A stretch of 47,595 bases of DNA from an uncultured Bacteroidia bacterium. Its GTDB lineage: Bacteria > Bacteroidota > Bacteroidia > Bacteroidales > UBA932. The position numbers were made by a program, and so were the translations under genes. The notes under the pieces were generated by a model. It had not been told where the DNA came from. It made no database searches and saw only the letters and a program-made list of their open reading frames with translations. Each line of letters starts with the position of its first letter. The stretch's first letter is position 1. This document shows, piece after piece, positions 23,846-32,573 of the stretch. The stretch is from NCBI GenBank assembly GCA_902778855.1, contig CACYZM010000030.1, forward strand, positions 1 through 47,595. The letters run 5' to 3'.

Positions 23846-24466
23846 TTAATGCTGATAGGGATTGGTCAGATAGGTTACGTGGACGAGGTTGGGGCTGGCG
23901 TGCATTTGCTGGGGGTTGGTGCCGGGTTGGCCTTGGGGGATGGGTTGGCCGAGCTGGGCGAAGATGTTGGTCCAGTAGGCGGGCATCTCCCCTTTCTGGT
24001 TTTTGAAGTTCATCGGAATCCGCTCGAAACAGCGGGTGCCGTCGGCGCGGACGTAGCTGTCATAGACCAGTTCCGTGCAGTAATGCAGGCCGTTGCCTTC
24101 CAGGAAATAATTGTCATACGCCTCGCCGAGGAATCCTTTCGATACTTCGACGAACGCTTTCGCCTGACCGTTGTCTTTCAGCCGCATCACCTCGATGGTC
24201 GGCGGGCCGCCGCGGTGCAGTACGAAATTTTCGAACAGCGTGTCCAGCGGATGGCGGTCGACGCCGTGGGCGATCGTCGCATCGATCACCCACACCTGCC
24301 CGAGGTCATCGACTTCCAGGATGGCCGTATGGATGAAATTGACCGAATCGCCATCGGCCGTCGCCGCGGCGATGGCGCCGGACATCCCCTCTTCCCCATA
24401 ATTTTTACAAGACAAGCCCGCCAGCAATACCATTGCCAGCAGGGCTGTGTTCAGGAGCCGTTTCAT
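23846..24466 (-). CDS. YiiX/YebB-like NlpC/P60-family lipoprotein (206 aa)
   Basis: A predicted exported cysteine hydrolase of the permuted NlpC/P60 (YiiX/YebB) group, which may act on peptidoglycan peptides or lipids. The signal peptide is KRLLNTALLAMVLLAGLSC with the lipobox Cys at about residue 20. The candidate catalytic His is in SVNFIHTAILEV and the Cys is in LHYCTELVYDSY, the order expected for the permuted fold. The start codon directly follows the rubredoxin stop codon (TAAATG), which puts both in one operon. Confidence 0.75.
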   Translation of the reverse strand: MKRLLNTALLAMVLLAGLSCKNYGEEGMSGAIAAATADGDSVNFIHTAILEVDDLGQVWVIDATIAHGVDRHPLDTLFENFVLHRGGPPTIEVMRLKDNGQAKAFVEVSKGFLGEAYDNYFLEGNGLHYCTELVYDSYVRADGTRCFERIPMNFKNQKGEMPAYWTNIFAQLGQPIPQGQPGTNPQQMHASPNLVHVTYLTNPYQH

Positions 24467-24625
24467 TTATTTGGCCGGGGAGAAATCTTCCTTGCCCACG
24501 CCGCAGAGGGGGCATACCCAGTCGGCGGGCAGGTTTTCGAAAGCAGTGCCGGGCGCAACGCCGTTGTCGGGATCGCCGACGGCCGGGTCGTATTCATAGC
24601 CGCAGATGTCGCATACGTACTTCAT
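24467..24625 (-). CDS. Rubredoxin (52 aa)
   Basis: A small iron-binding electron carrier of the cytoplasm, common in anaerobes for oxidative-stress reductases. Both metal knuckles are present: [14 protein letters not shown] and [14 protein letters not shown], giving four Cys for one iron, along with the conserved [11 protein letters not shown]. The start at 24625 is set by the family N-terminus; the frame is open further upstream but that part is not rubredoxin. Partner reductase not in the window. Confidence 0.95.
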   Translation of the reverse strand: MKYVCDICGYEYDPAVGDPDNGVAPGTAFENLPADWVCPLCGVGKEDFSPAK

Positions 24626-24660
24626 AGTCGTGCAGGTTTTTAGGTAATATTGGATGGGAA

Positions 24661-25275
24661 TTATAAAGACCACAGATAATCGAACACCCGGAAGGCGTCG
24701 TCGGCGTTGGTCATCGTCAGTTCGTTCTCCTTGGCGAAGGCTTTCAGCGCGGCGGCGTGCTGCGGGAAGGCCTTGTAGAGGTCTTTCAGCCGCTTGACGC
24801 GATACTCCCGGTCACCGATCGTAAAGAAATAGGTGTTGTCGTTTTTCTTCTGCCACATTTCCTGCGAATGCTCGCTCCGGGAATGGAGAGCCTCCACTTT
24901 CGACTGCGTGGTCGCCCCCAGGGCGCCCACCGAACCGGTGTTGACGTTCTTGAACTTCCAGTTCACCAGCACGCGGCCTTTCTCCCGCTCGATGACTTCG
25001 CAGAGCAGGTCGTCGTGCACCACGAAGGTGCGCCCGTCGGCTTCGAGCCGGCTGACCATATTGAGATTCGTCAGCTCCATCAGCACATCGCCGTCATAGT
25101 AGTAGACCGTCTGGCCGAGGGCATCGAAGTTCAGACGTACGTCGGCGACGCTCCGGTTGATGAAGTGGATGTGCCCTTCCTCAAAATCGGGGAACAAAAA
25201 GAGGAAGCGCTGCTGGGCCTGCAGGCAAGCCAGCGGCAGCAACGTCAGGAAAAGCAACAGAAAAATCCTTTTCAT
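24661..25275 (-). CDS. Exported protein of unknown function (204 aa)
   Basis: I do not recognise the family. It has a signal peptide ([20 protein letters not shown], likely type I cleavage after AQA-like residues). The mature part is mixed alpha/beta with [20 protein letters not shown], a central [16 protein letters not shown], and a Lys-rich helical end with [20 protein letters not shown]. The pattern recalls Bacteroidota proteins of unknown function that are secreted to the periplasm. The ATG at 25275 fits the signal peptide; a -7 element is 5 bp before it. It heads the group running through rubredoxin to the phosphatidyltransferase. Confidence 0.65.
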   Translation of the reverse strand: MKRIFLLLFLTLLPLACLQAQQRFLFLFPDFEEGHIHFINRSVADVRLNFDALGQTVYYYDGDVLMELTNLNMVSRLEADGRTFVVHDDLLCEVIEREKGRVLVNWKFKNVNTGSVGALGATTQSKVEALHSRSEHSQEMWQKKNDNTYFFTIGDREYRVKRLKDLYKAFPQHAAALKAFAKENELTMTNADDAFRVFDYLWSL

Positions 25276-25279
25276 ACCA

Positions 25280-25287
25280 CAAAGATA
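25280..25287 (-). promoter_or_regulatory. Candidate -7 element (TATCTTTG) of the five-gene minus-strand group
   Basis: Exact TAnnTTTG match on the minus strand, 5 bp before ATG 25275. Confidence 0.5.
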
Positions 25288-25306
25288 CAATAATTCGGGA
25301 TACAAC

Positions 25307-25335
25307 AAAAGGGGTGCCGCAGCGCGGCACCCCTT
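25307..25335 (-). terminator. Intrinsic terminator of the susCD transcript
   Basis: On the minus strand the 12-bp arms AAGGGGTGCCGC and GCGGCACCCCTT (25309-25320, 25324-25335) enclose a 3-nt loop, followed by a TTTT run (25310-25307). It sits 21 bp after the SusD stop codon and would also block entry into the following gene group. Confidence 0.85.
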
Positions 25336-25355
25336 CGGTCAACAAGCGGTTCAGC

Positions 25356-27224
25356 TTACTTGGCGGAACCCCACTGCGGGGCGTTCTTGTCCTGCCACAG
25401 ACGCTCGGTGTTCAGCACGGTCGTCGAGGCAAAGCCCATACCCGACTGGGCGGAACCCGGGGTGAAGCCCTGGTCCTTGAGGCTCTGCAGACGGATGTCG
25501 TGCATCACATCGGTAATCAGCGGCGTCGTGAATTCGAAACGACGCGGGATGGCGGTCAGTTCGACTTCCTTGAACTTGACGAACGGGAGCAGGTTCGAAC
25601 CGATCTTCGGATAACCCGAACGACGGGCGGTCACGAACTGCTCGTTCGGCAGCATGGAGAAGTTCATCAGCTGCTGCAGATAGACCTTCTCGATGGAACC
25701 GTCCCACTTCACCGCCGGCGTGGCCATCATGGCCGCGATCTCACCGTCCTTCAGCTCGATGCTGACTTCGTCGGGAGCGTAGTTGTACGTGGCGTTGTAG
25801 TAAGGGATCTTGTTCTTGCCGGCGATGTAGTCCCACTCCTGGACGGAGAGCTGGACACCGCGGTTGTAGAAGCTTTCGGCAGAGCCGCCGACGGAAGCGC
25901 CCAGCATGGCCATTTCAGCCAGGTAGAGGTTCGTCTCGCCAGCGCCGAGGTACATACCCCACCAGGGCACGTCTTCGGTATCGCGGATCGACGGACCGCC
26001 CGGGATGGTCGGGAGGGTGAAGTCAACGCGGCCGCGGACCATCTCCTCGTTGTAGGCCGAGAACATGCCGAAGCTCTTGGTCGCGTTACCCACCTTCACG
26101 CTGTAGCGGTCGGCGTAGTCGAAGTACTCGCCTTTCAGCGCATTGTATTCCGGAGAATCGCGGAACACGATCGGAATGCCCTGATAGCGGACCCAAGGCT
26201 CCACGTCGCCCTTCCAGGCCACGAAGTTGCCGTCGGCGTCACGCTCGATGTTTTCCTTCACGAAGCCAGGAAGGTCTTCGTACTTGCCGGCCTCGATGAA
26301 GCACTGGACGACCTTGGAGTTGTAGTCGTTCTTCTCATAGAAGAAACGCACGCGCGGGTCTTTGCAGGCTTTCATGAAGTCGATCACGTTCTTGCTGCCG
26401 GTGGACATATAGCCGGCCAGGCCGTTGCCGGTCTGATAAGCCGTGTCACCGCCGGTGGTCGCATCGGCCTTGTGGAAGATGAAGGCATCTTCGAGGCTGT
26501 TGATGTAACCGGCCGAGCTGCTGGCAACAGACGAGGCGATCTGCTTCGCCTTGTCGGCGTTGTTGTTGTACAGACGGACCGCGATCTTGAGCTTCAGGGT
26601 GTTGGCCATACGGGCCCACTTGGCCAGGTCGCCGTTGTAGATGAGGTCCTGACGAGGCGTCACGACCTGGGAATCATCCTGGAAGACGGAGATATAATCG
26701 TCGAGTTCCTCGATCAGGGTGTTGTAGAGGTCTTCAACGTGGTCGTAATTCGGCGTCAGGGAACCGCCATATTTGTACTGGCAGGCCTCGGAGTACTGGA
26801 TGTCACCGTTGATGTCGCTGCTGAAAATGGCGCCATAAACGGCCAGCACGCCGCACATCGCGGCATACGCCTCCATCTCGGGGTGCTCGTACGCCTGAAT
26901 GTAGTTGTAGATGTCGTTGCGATAGTTGAGCATCGTGATGTAGGTGTTCTGCCAGTGGACGGCAGTACCCATACCGAAGGTTCCCTCAGTGTAGGAACCG
27001 GTGGCACCCAGCTGGCTCCACTTGGTGTAGAGCGCCTGGTTGTAGAACCACATCAGATAGTCGTTGGTCTCGAAAAGCATCTGGGCCCGGGTCGCCATAT
27101 AGGCGGGGTTGGGCGTGGACACGTCGCTCGGATTCTGGTTGAGCTCGGCAAATTGTTCCATGCAGGAGCTAAGTCCCAAAACGCAGACGGTCAGCAGGGC
27201 AATAAAGATATGTTTTGCTTTCAT
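25356..27224 (-). CDS. SusD/RagB-like outer-membrane lipoprotein (622 aa)
   Basis: The surface lid that captures ligand for its partner SusC-like channel. Lipoprotein signal with LGLSSC (Cys at residue 21). The mature start (FAELNQNPSDVSTPNPAYM) and the TPR-like helices fit the SusD-like_2 subgroup; the C-terminus ends RLWQDKNAPQWGSAK. It lies 19 bp downstream of the SusC gene, the standard pairing. The nearby cargo genes are a secreted C10 protease and a BACON lipoprotein rather than glycosidases, so peptides are a plausible ligand, as for RagAB; that is inference. Confidence 0.93.
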   Translation of the reverse strand: MKAKHIFIALLTVCVLGLSSCMEQFAELNQNPSDVSTPNPAYMATRAQMLFETNDYLMWFYNQALYTKWSQLGATGSYTEGTFGMGTAVHWQNTYITMLNYRNDIYNYIQAYEHPEMEAYAAMCGVLAVYGAIFSSDINGDIQYSEACQYKYGGSLTPNYDHVEDLYNTLIEELDDYISVFQDDSQVVTPRQDLIYNGDLAKWARMANTLKLKIAVRLYNNNADKAKQIASSVASSSAGYINSLEDAFIFHKADATTGGDTAYQTGNGLAGYMSTGSKNVIDFMKACKDPRVRFFYEKNDYNSKVVQCFIEAGKYEDLPGFVKENIERDADGNFVAWKGDVEPWVRYQGIPIVFRDSPEYNALKGEYFDYADRYSVKVGNATKSFGMFSAYNEEMVRGRVDFTLPTIPGGPSIRDTEDVPWWGMYLGAGETNLYLAEMAMLGASVGGSAESFYNRGVQLSVQEWDYIAGKNKIPYYNATYNYAPDEVSIELKDGEIAAMMATPAVKWDGSIEKVYLQQLMNFSMLPNEQFVTARRSGYPKIGSNLLPFVKFKEVELTAIPRRFEFTTPLITDVMHDIRLQSLKDQGFTPGSAQSGMGFASTTVLNTERLWQDKNAPQWGSAK

Positions 27225-27243
27225 GTTCTTGTCGTTTTAAGGG

Positions 27244-30200
27244 TTAGAATCTGAGGTTGAGGGTAATGGTATAATAGGAAGTCACACCCTGGAGGTTACG
27301 GATACGGAACTCGGAGGCGCGGGTACCACGGACGGATTCCGGATTCTCCTTGTTGGGCATCGAGTTGAGCAGATAGCCCAGGTTGTGCGCATTGGCCTGG
27401 ATCGAAAGACCCTGGGCGTGCAGCATATGGGCGAAGCGGTCGGACACGGTGTAACCGAGCGACAGGTCACGGAAGCAGATGTAGTTCAGCTTGGTGTACC
27501 AGGTGTCGTCGACGATACCGTTGCCCCAGCTGTGGTTCAGGTAGGTCCAGGAAGTGGCGTGCGAAGGATCGATCACGTTCTTGGCATACAGTTCCTGATA
27601 GGACTCGCCGTTGGGCGAAGTCGCGCCGGAACCGACCACATACGGATCGCCGCTAGGCTGGGCAATCTTGGTTCCGGTCGGGAAGATGCCGTCCGGAATG
27701 ATACCGTCGTCGTAGGTGATACCGTCCCAGCGGGAGGTGTAGGTCACACCGCCGTGGGCCGCATCGGCACCACGGAGAGCAGTCTCCGTATAGCCGTAGG
27801 CCGTACCATAGTGCGAAGGATAGGAAGCCACATAGCCGCCGAACCGGGCGTCGAACGAAGCGCGGATGAAGAAGCGTTTGTAGCGGAGCTGCGTGCTGAG
27901 GGAACCGAGGAAGTCAGGCACCGAATTGCCGATCTCCTCCACCTCGCCGCTGCGGCGGATGAACGCGCAACCGTAGGAGGTCTGGAAGTTGCCGAGGACA
28001 GGAAGCTTGGAGCCCTGGAATTTACCGGTAGGGTTGCCGTCTTCGTCGAGAATCTCCACCCAGTCTTTCTTGGGGGCCTTGTCGGACATCAGGATACCAT
28101 AGGTACCGCCGACCTTGGCCACGGAACCGATACGGTAGTTACCGTAGTCCGGGTCGCCCTGCAGTTTGATGTAGCTGGCCACGAGGTCGCTCAGCTCTAC
28201 GATCTTCGACCAGTTCTTGGTGAAGGTAAAGTTGACATCCCAGGAGAAGTTCTTCGTTTCCACGGGAACCGTATTGAGGGCGAGCTCGATACCGGTGTTC
28301 TGGATGTTACCGGCGTTGATGAAGGCGTAGCTGATACCCGAGGCGCTCGGAACGCTGACGCGCATGATCTGGTCGCGGGTGTTCTCCTTGTAGAAGGTCA
28401 GGTCGACGCCGATGCGGTTGGTGAACATACGGTAGTCCACACCGACTTCCCAGGAAGTCTTGCGCTCCGGACGGATGTTGGAGTCCTTGACTTCGTTCGG
28501 AATCGTCATATAGTAGGAATCCGTACCGTCGTGGTTGACCTGGGCCACGTTGTAAGCCGAGTTGATGCTGTACGGATCGGTATCGTTACCGACCTGGGCG
28601 ATCGAGGCGCGCAGCTTGAAGAACGAAATGGTCTTCGGCAGTTCGAAGGTCTCGTGGAGCAGCCAGGAGGCGCTGAACGAAGGATAGAAGTACGAATAGT
28701 TGCCGTGCTTGTCGGCATACACGAGGGCGGAAGACCAGTCGTTACGGCCGGTGAGCTCGAGGAAGAGCATGTCGCGGTAGGAAGCGGTGGCCTGTCCCAC
28801 GAGGGAAAGCATCGTCTTGGTGCCGCTGATGGAGCCGGAACCCGACACCGTGTTGCGGGAGTTGTTGATGTAGTACTGGTTCGGCACGATCAGACCGCCG
28901 TTGGTGTGCGTAGCCACGGCGAACACGTAGTTGTTGTAGTATTCACCCCGGAGGAAACCGCCGATGTTCCAGTCTTCATTCACCTTGAAGTCGAAGATGA
29001 AGTTGGTGTTGAGGTTGGTCTGCTCCTGGGTGCGCTGGCTCAGGCCGTAGTAGCCGTCACTGCCCTGGTTGGCATAGCCCGGGTCGGGGCGCTTGACTTC
29101 CTGACGGGTGTAGTAGTAGTTGAAGCTGCCGTCGGTAACCCATTTGAGCCAGGGGGCGAGCTGCACGGTGAGTTTGAGGTTCGGGCGGACGACCGTCTCC
29201 TTCTGGAGGGTTTCGTTCTCCCAGATGTTCCACCACACTTCGCGGCCGGGGATGCTTCCCCACTCGTCACCGTAGGCGTTGCTGGCAAGACCGCCGTGCG
29301 AGCCCTTGTACTTGTCGCGGAAGTACTTGGCGTTGTAGGTACGGTCCCAGGTACCGCTGATGAAGTACTCACCGATGTTCGGCTGGGCGTTGCGCGGGGT
29401 CGAGTTGGTGAAGTTCATCGAAGCCTCGATGCCGATGGCGTCGTTGAGCTGGTGCGAAGCCTTGATGAGGGTGCTGAAGCGGTTGAAGCTGTTGTTGGGC
29501 AGCGTACCGGTGGAATACTTCTCGGAAATGGAAGCATAGATGGCGCTGCGCTCGTTGCCGCCGGAGATGGTCACGTTGGTGTTGGTGTTGAAACCGAGGT
29601 TGTAGGCTTCCTTGAAGTTGTTGGCGAAAGCCTGCGAAGGGATGCGCTTGCCGTCGTACCACTCGATTTCCTTGTATTCGTCGAAACGGTTACCGAAGGA
29701 AAGGCCGGTGGCGCCGATGTCACGGGCGAGTTTCAGCAGGGACGGCACGTTGTCGGTACCGTCGGCCCACACGTTCATGTGGTGGACGTCCCAGTCGGAC
29801 GCGCAGTCAAAGTAGCTGCCGTAGCCGGCGAAGTAACCTTCCATGAACACGTTCTGGAGCGTAGGCTGGCTGGTCACCTGGTCGATACCGACCGTCTGGG
29901 TGAAGCTCACGCCGAGGCCCTTGGTGCCCCTGCCGCTCTTGGTGGTGATGATGATGGCGCCGTTCAGACCGCGGGAACCGTAGAGGGCCGTAGCGGCGGC
30001 ACCTTTCAGGATGGAGACGGACTCGAAGTCGTCGGGGTTGAGGTTCTTCAGCGCGTTGCCGTAGTCGAGGTTGTCGGAGCTCCAGTCGGCGCTGTTGTCG
30101 ACCGTCTCGTTGTCGAGGATGATGCCGTCGATCACGAAGATCGGCTGGTTGTTGTTACCCAGGGTCGAAGCACCGCGGATCAGGATCTTGTTGTGGCCGA

Positions 30201-30684
30201 ACATACCGCCGTCGGATGCGTTGATCTCGACACCGGCCACTTTGCCCTGGATAGCGGAGATCGGGTTGATGAGGTTGGTGTTCAACTCATCGCTCTTGAT
30301 CTCGGTCATCGCATAACCCAGAGCTTTGGTAGCACGCTTGATGCCGAGGGCGGTGACCACGGTGCCTTCCAGCATCTCGGCGTCTTCCGCCAGGATCACG
30401 TGGATCGGGCTGCCGTTGTAGGTCACGACCTGCGACACGAAGCCGATGCAGGAAATCTCGATGCGGTCGCCCACCTTCACATTGTTCAGCGTAAAATTAC
30501 CGTCAATGTCCACGGTGGTACCGTTGGTCTGATTCCCCTGCACGTAGACGAACGCGCCGACGACTCCTTCGCCGGCAGCGTCCTTCACGGTTCCGGTAAC
30601 GGACGTCTGCGCATAGGCGGCGAAGCCGGCCAGCAGCAGGGCGAGGGTCATCGAAACACGAATGAACAGGTTTTTCATGTGCAA
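27244..30684 (-). CDS. SusC/RagA-like TonB-dependent receptor (1146 aa)
   Basis: An outer-membrane 22-stranded transporter powered by TonB. It has a signal peptide (NLFIRVSMTLALLLAGFAAYA) shown here only in outline, an N-terminal carboxypeptidase-regulatory-like domain (about 27-110, SVTGTVKDAAGEGVVGAFVY), and a plug domain containing FESVSILKGAAATALYGSRG and GAIIITTKSGRG. A long barrel follows, ending in the aromatic YYTITLNLRF. Full length for the family. The ATG at 30678 is an alternative start. A TAAAGGTA (minus-strand TACCTTTA) at 30738-30745 may be the -7 element, giving a leader of about 50 nt. Confidence 0.95.
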   Translation of the reverse strand: MHMKNLFIRVSMTLALLLAGFAAYAQTSVTGTVKDAAGEGVVGAFVYVQGNQTNGTTVDIDGNFTLNNVKVGDRIEISCIGFVSQVVTYNGSPIHVILAEDAEMLEGTVVTALGIKRATKALGYAMTEIKSDELNTNLINPISAIQGKVAGVEINASDGGMFGHNKILIRGASTLGNNNQPIFVIDGIILDNETVDNSADWSSDNLDYGNALKNLNPDDFESVSILKGAAATALYGSRGLNGAIIITTKSGRGTKGLGVSFTQTVGIDQVTSQPTLQNVFMEGYFAGYGSYFDCASDWDVHHMNVWADGTDNVPSLLKLARDIGATGLSFGNRFDEYKEIEWYDGKRIPSQAFANNFKEAYNLGFNTNTNVTISGGNERSAIYASISEKYSTGTLPNNSFNRFSTLIKASHQLNDAIGIEASMNFTNSTPRNAQPNIGEYFISGTWDRTYNAKYFRDKYKGSHGGLASNAYGDEWGSIPGREVWWNIWENETLQKETVVRPNLKLTVQLAPWLKWVTDGSFNYYYTRQEVKRPDPGYANQGSDGYYGLSQRTQEQTNLNTNFIFDFKVNEDWNIGGFLRGEYYNNYVFAVATHTNGGLIVPNQYYINNSRNTVSGSGSISGTKTMLSLVGQATASYRDMLFLELTGRNDWSSALVYADKHGNYSYFYPSFSASWLLHETFELPKTISFFKLRASIAQVGNDTDPYSINSAYNVAQVNHDGTDSYYMTIPNEVKDSNIRPERKTSWEVGVDYRMFTNRIGVDLTFYKENTRDQIMRVSVPSASGISYAFINAGNIQNTGIELALNTVPVETKNFSWDVNFTFTKNWSKIVELSDLVASYIKLQGDPDYGNYRIGSVAKVGGTYGILMSDKAPKKDWVEILDEDGNPTGKFQGSKLPVLGNFQTSYGCAFIRRSGEVEEIGNSVPDFLGSLSTQLRYKRFFIRASFDARFGGYVASYPSHYGTAYGYTETALRGADAAHGGVTYTSRWDGITYDDGIIPDGIFPTGTKIAQPSGDPYVVGSGATSPNGESYQELYAKNVIDPSHATSWTYLNHSWGNGIVDDTWYTKLNYICFRDLSLGYTVSDRFAHMLHAQGLSIQANAHNLGYLLNSMPNKENPESVRGTRASEFRIRNLQGVTSYYTITLNLRF

Positions 30685-30756
30685 TGAAGTATTGGTTAAT
30701 GTGTTAAAGGTTAAAAAAATGGTTTCGTTAAAGCGCGTAAAGGTAAGAAAAATAAA

Positions 30757-32562
30757 CTACAAAACGATGTGCAGCGTCATTTCTTCATCGAAATTGCGGA
30801 AAAACAGCTCATATTCACTGCTTTTCCCAGGCCGGACGATGAACTCATAGTCCACGAAATCGCCCAGGTTCTCTTTCCAGTCGGGTATAACCTCGTAGTC
30901 GTAGCAATGCCGGACGACCTCTCCGTCCAGCCGGATTTCCCAGTAGATGTCCTTATACGCCCGGATGAAGAAGTTCGGCGAGTTGTAGGACGCCCCGTTC
31001 TGAACACGTCCGAACGTATACCCTACCGAAACCAGTTCGGAAAGGGGCCGCTGGCGGTCGAATTGCATATAATTCAGACGGCGCTGGGGAACCGGTTCCC
31101 ACTCCGCCAGATCTCCGCGACGCGAGAGTATGATGCAATCCCCGTCTTCCACCCGGGAAGGTGCCTGGCAAGTGACCGAAGGAATATCGAGATAATAACC
31201 CTGCGGCTCCCGGACGAACGGTTCGCAAAGCGTTTCCTTGAGATTGCCATCCCGGTCGTAGCGGCAATAGCACAATTCCACCGGGCCGCTGCCCGTGGAA
31301 GTGAGCACCCAGGACTGCATATCGGGAGACTGGAACGATTGGGACCGGAAATCCCAACCGAGCTGGGAAACATACGGATATACCGAAAGGCTGACATAGG
31401 GCGCCCCACCCTGGTCCGGCATGATGTGGGTGACCATATCCTGCCATTTGTTGAACTCCGTCAACCGGTCAGACTGCCCTTCGATGGGCGTCATCGCGTA
31501 GAAATTGTTGCTCGAACCGCCCCAGCCGTAATTGATGTGGAAATAACGGTCCTGATAGCCGTCCAGGACAAAGGCGTGACCGCCCCTGTTGGAAAAACCG
31601 CAGTGGAACACGGGCCGGCCGGCATCGATTTCGTGGCGGATGAGCGCCTCCCAATGTTCGTCGGAAAAATCTTCCCGGTCCTGATAACGCATCTGCTTGT
31701 CGTAACCGAAATACTCGGCGAGTTTGATCGGCGATGCGCCGCTGGCGCCCGAACCATCCGGCGCATAATCCATCTGGCTCATCACACCGAGGTCGCGGAT
31801 CAGCTGCGCAACCTGGAAACCGGATTCCTGGGAATAGCTGTTGCCGTAGCTCAAGGGCATCTTGTCCCACTCGTAAGTATGGCCGAGAGGAATGGCTTCC
31901 ACGTGCTGCGTATATTCCTGCCGGTCGTTGTCCCACCAGAAATCATAGGCGGGTAACGTCCCGGCGCCCTTGACGGGCCACTGGTGATAGCGCATGATGA
32001 TGGCCATGGCCGTCGCCACGCAGCCGCAAGGGCAAGAAAGCCCGTTGGGCTTCGGGCAGAGGTCGTTGTACGGAGCCCACTGGTTCCAATTGGCCGTTTC
32101 CAGTACGACGGACGTCGACATCGGCGAGGCCGAGGCCTTGGTCGGGTCCGCCCAGAGTTCCCGGACGGAAGCGGCCGGTTCCCAGCCCTGGGACCGGGCA
32201 TAGCCGATCACCTGGGCGTACCAATCGAGCAGCGACTTCATATTGACGGGCATCTCCGCTTCCGTGGGGAAAGACCCTGTGGTCGAATACCCCAGGACGG
32301 GAATGGCCACGTCGTCACCGGCCACCACGACATAACCGCCTGATTCGCGGGCATAGACATACATCGCCGGCGCTTCATCGGGCGCGGCCGTATCGGAGAC
32401 GGGAAAACTCGCCACCAGACGCATGGCGGACGATCCCGCCGCCTTGGTGGCCGCAAAGAAGTTCTTCGCCACACCGGCCGAACGCTCGGGCGTGACGACG
32501 CCGGCAAAGCTAAAAAACGTGCCGGCCAGCAGGCAGATCAGTGCCAATCCTGTTCTTTTCAT
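30757..32562 (-). CDS. Secreted C10 (streptopain-like) cysteine protease (601 aa)
   Basis: A secreted endopeptidase of MEROPS family C10. It has a type I signal peptide (to about residue 20) and a Spi-like inhibitory propeptide (SGGYVVVAGDDVAIPVLGYS, about 74-93). The catalytic core begins at NWNQWAPYNDLCP. Cys181 lies in CGCVATAMAIIM and His329 in GGHAFVLDGY, matching the streptopain dyad. After about residue 390 comes an about 210-residue beta-rich extension of unknown role. No type IX sorting tail is seen. It is 11 bp downstream of the BACON lipoprotein gene and directly upstream of the SusC gene, suggesting that it supplies peptides to SusCD. Confidence 0.88.
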   Translation of the reverse strand: MKRTGLALICLLAGTFFSFAGVVTPERSAGVAKNFFAATKAAGSSAMRLVASFPVSDTAAPDEAPAMYVYARESGGYVVVAGDDVAIPVLGYSTTGSFPTEAEMPVNMKSLLDWYAQVIGYARSQGWEPAASVRELWADPTKASASPMSTSVVLETANWNQWAPYNDLCPKPNGLSCPCGCVATAMAIIMRYHQWPVKGAGTLPAYDFWWDNDRQEYTQHVEAIPLGHTYEWDKMPLSYGNSYSQESGFQVAQLIRDLGVMSQMDYAPDGSGASGASPIKLAEYFGYDKQMRYQDREDFSDEHWEALIRHEIDAGRPVFHCGFSNRGGHAFVLDGYQDRYFHINYGWGGSSNNFYAMTPIEGQSDRLTEFNKWQDMVTHIMPDQGGAPYVSLSVYPYVSQLGWDFRSQSFQSPDMQSWVLTSTGSGPVELCYCRYDRDGNLKETLCEPFVREPQGYYLDIPSVTCQAPSRVEDGDCIILSRRGDLAEWEPVPQRRLNYMQFDRQRPLSELVSVGYTFGRVQNGASYNSPNFFIRAYKDIYWEIRLDGEVVRHCYDYEVIPDWKENLGDFVDYEFIVRPGKSSEYELFFRNFDEEMTLHIVL

Positions 32563-32573
32563 CCCCTTTCCTC

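Noticed and set aside
27385-30687. An 1100-codon frame on the plus strand opposite SusC
   Set aside because: Antisense shadow: SusC on the other strand has signal peptide, plug and barrel motifs, while this frame is a Val/Gly/Asp-rich string without domains.
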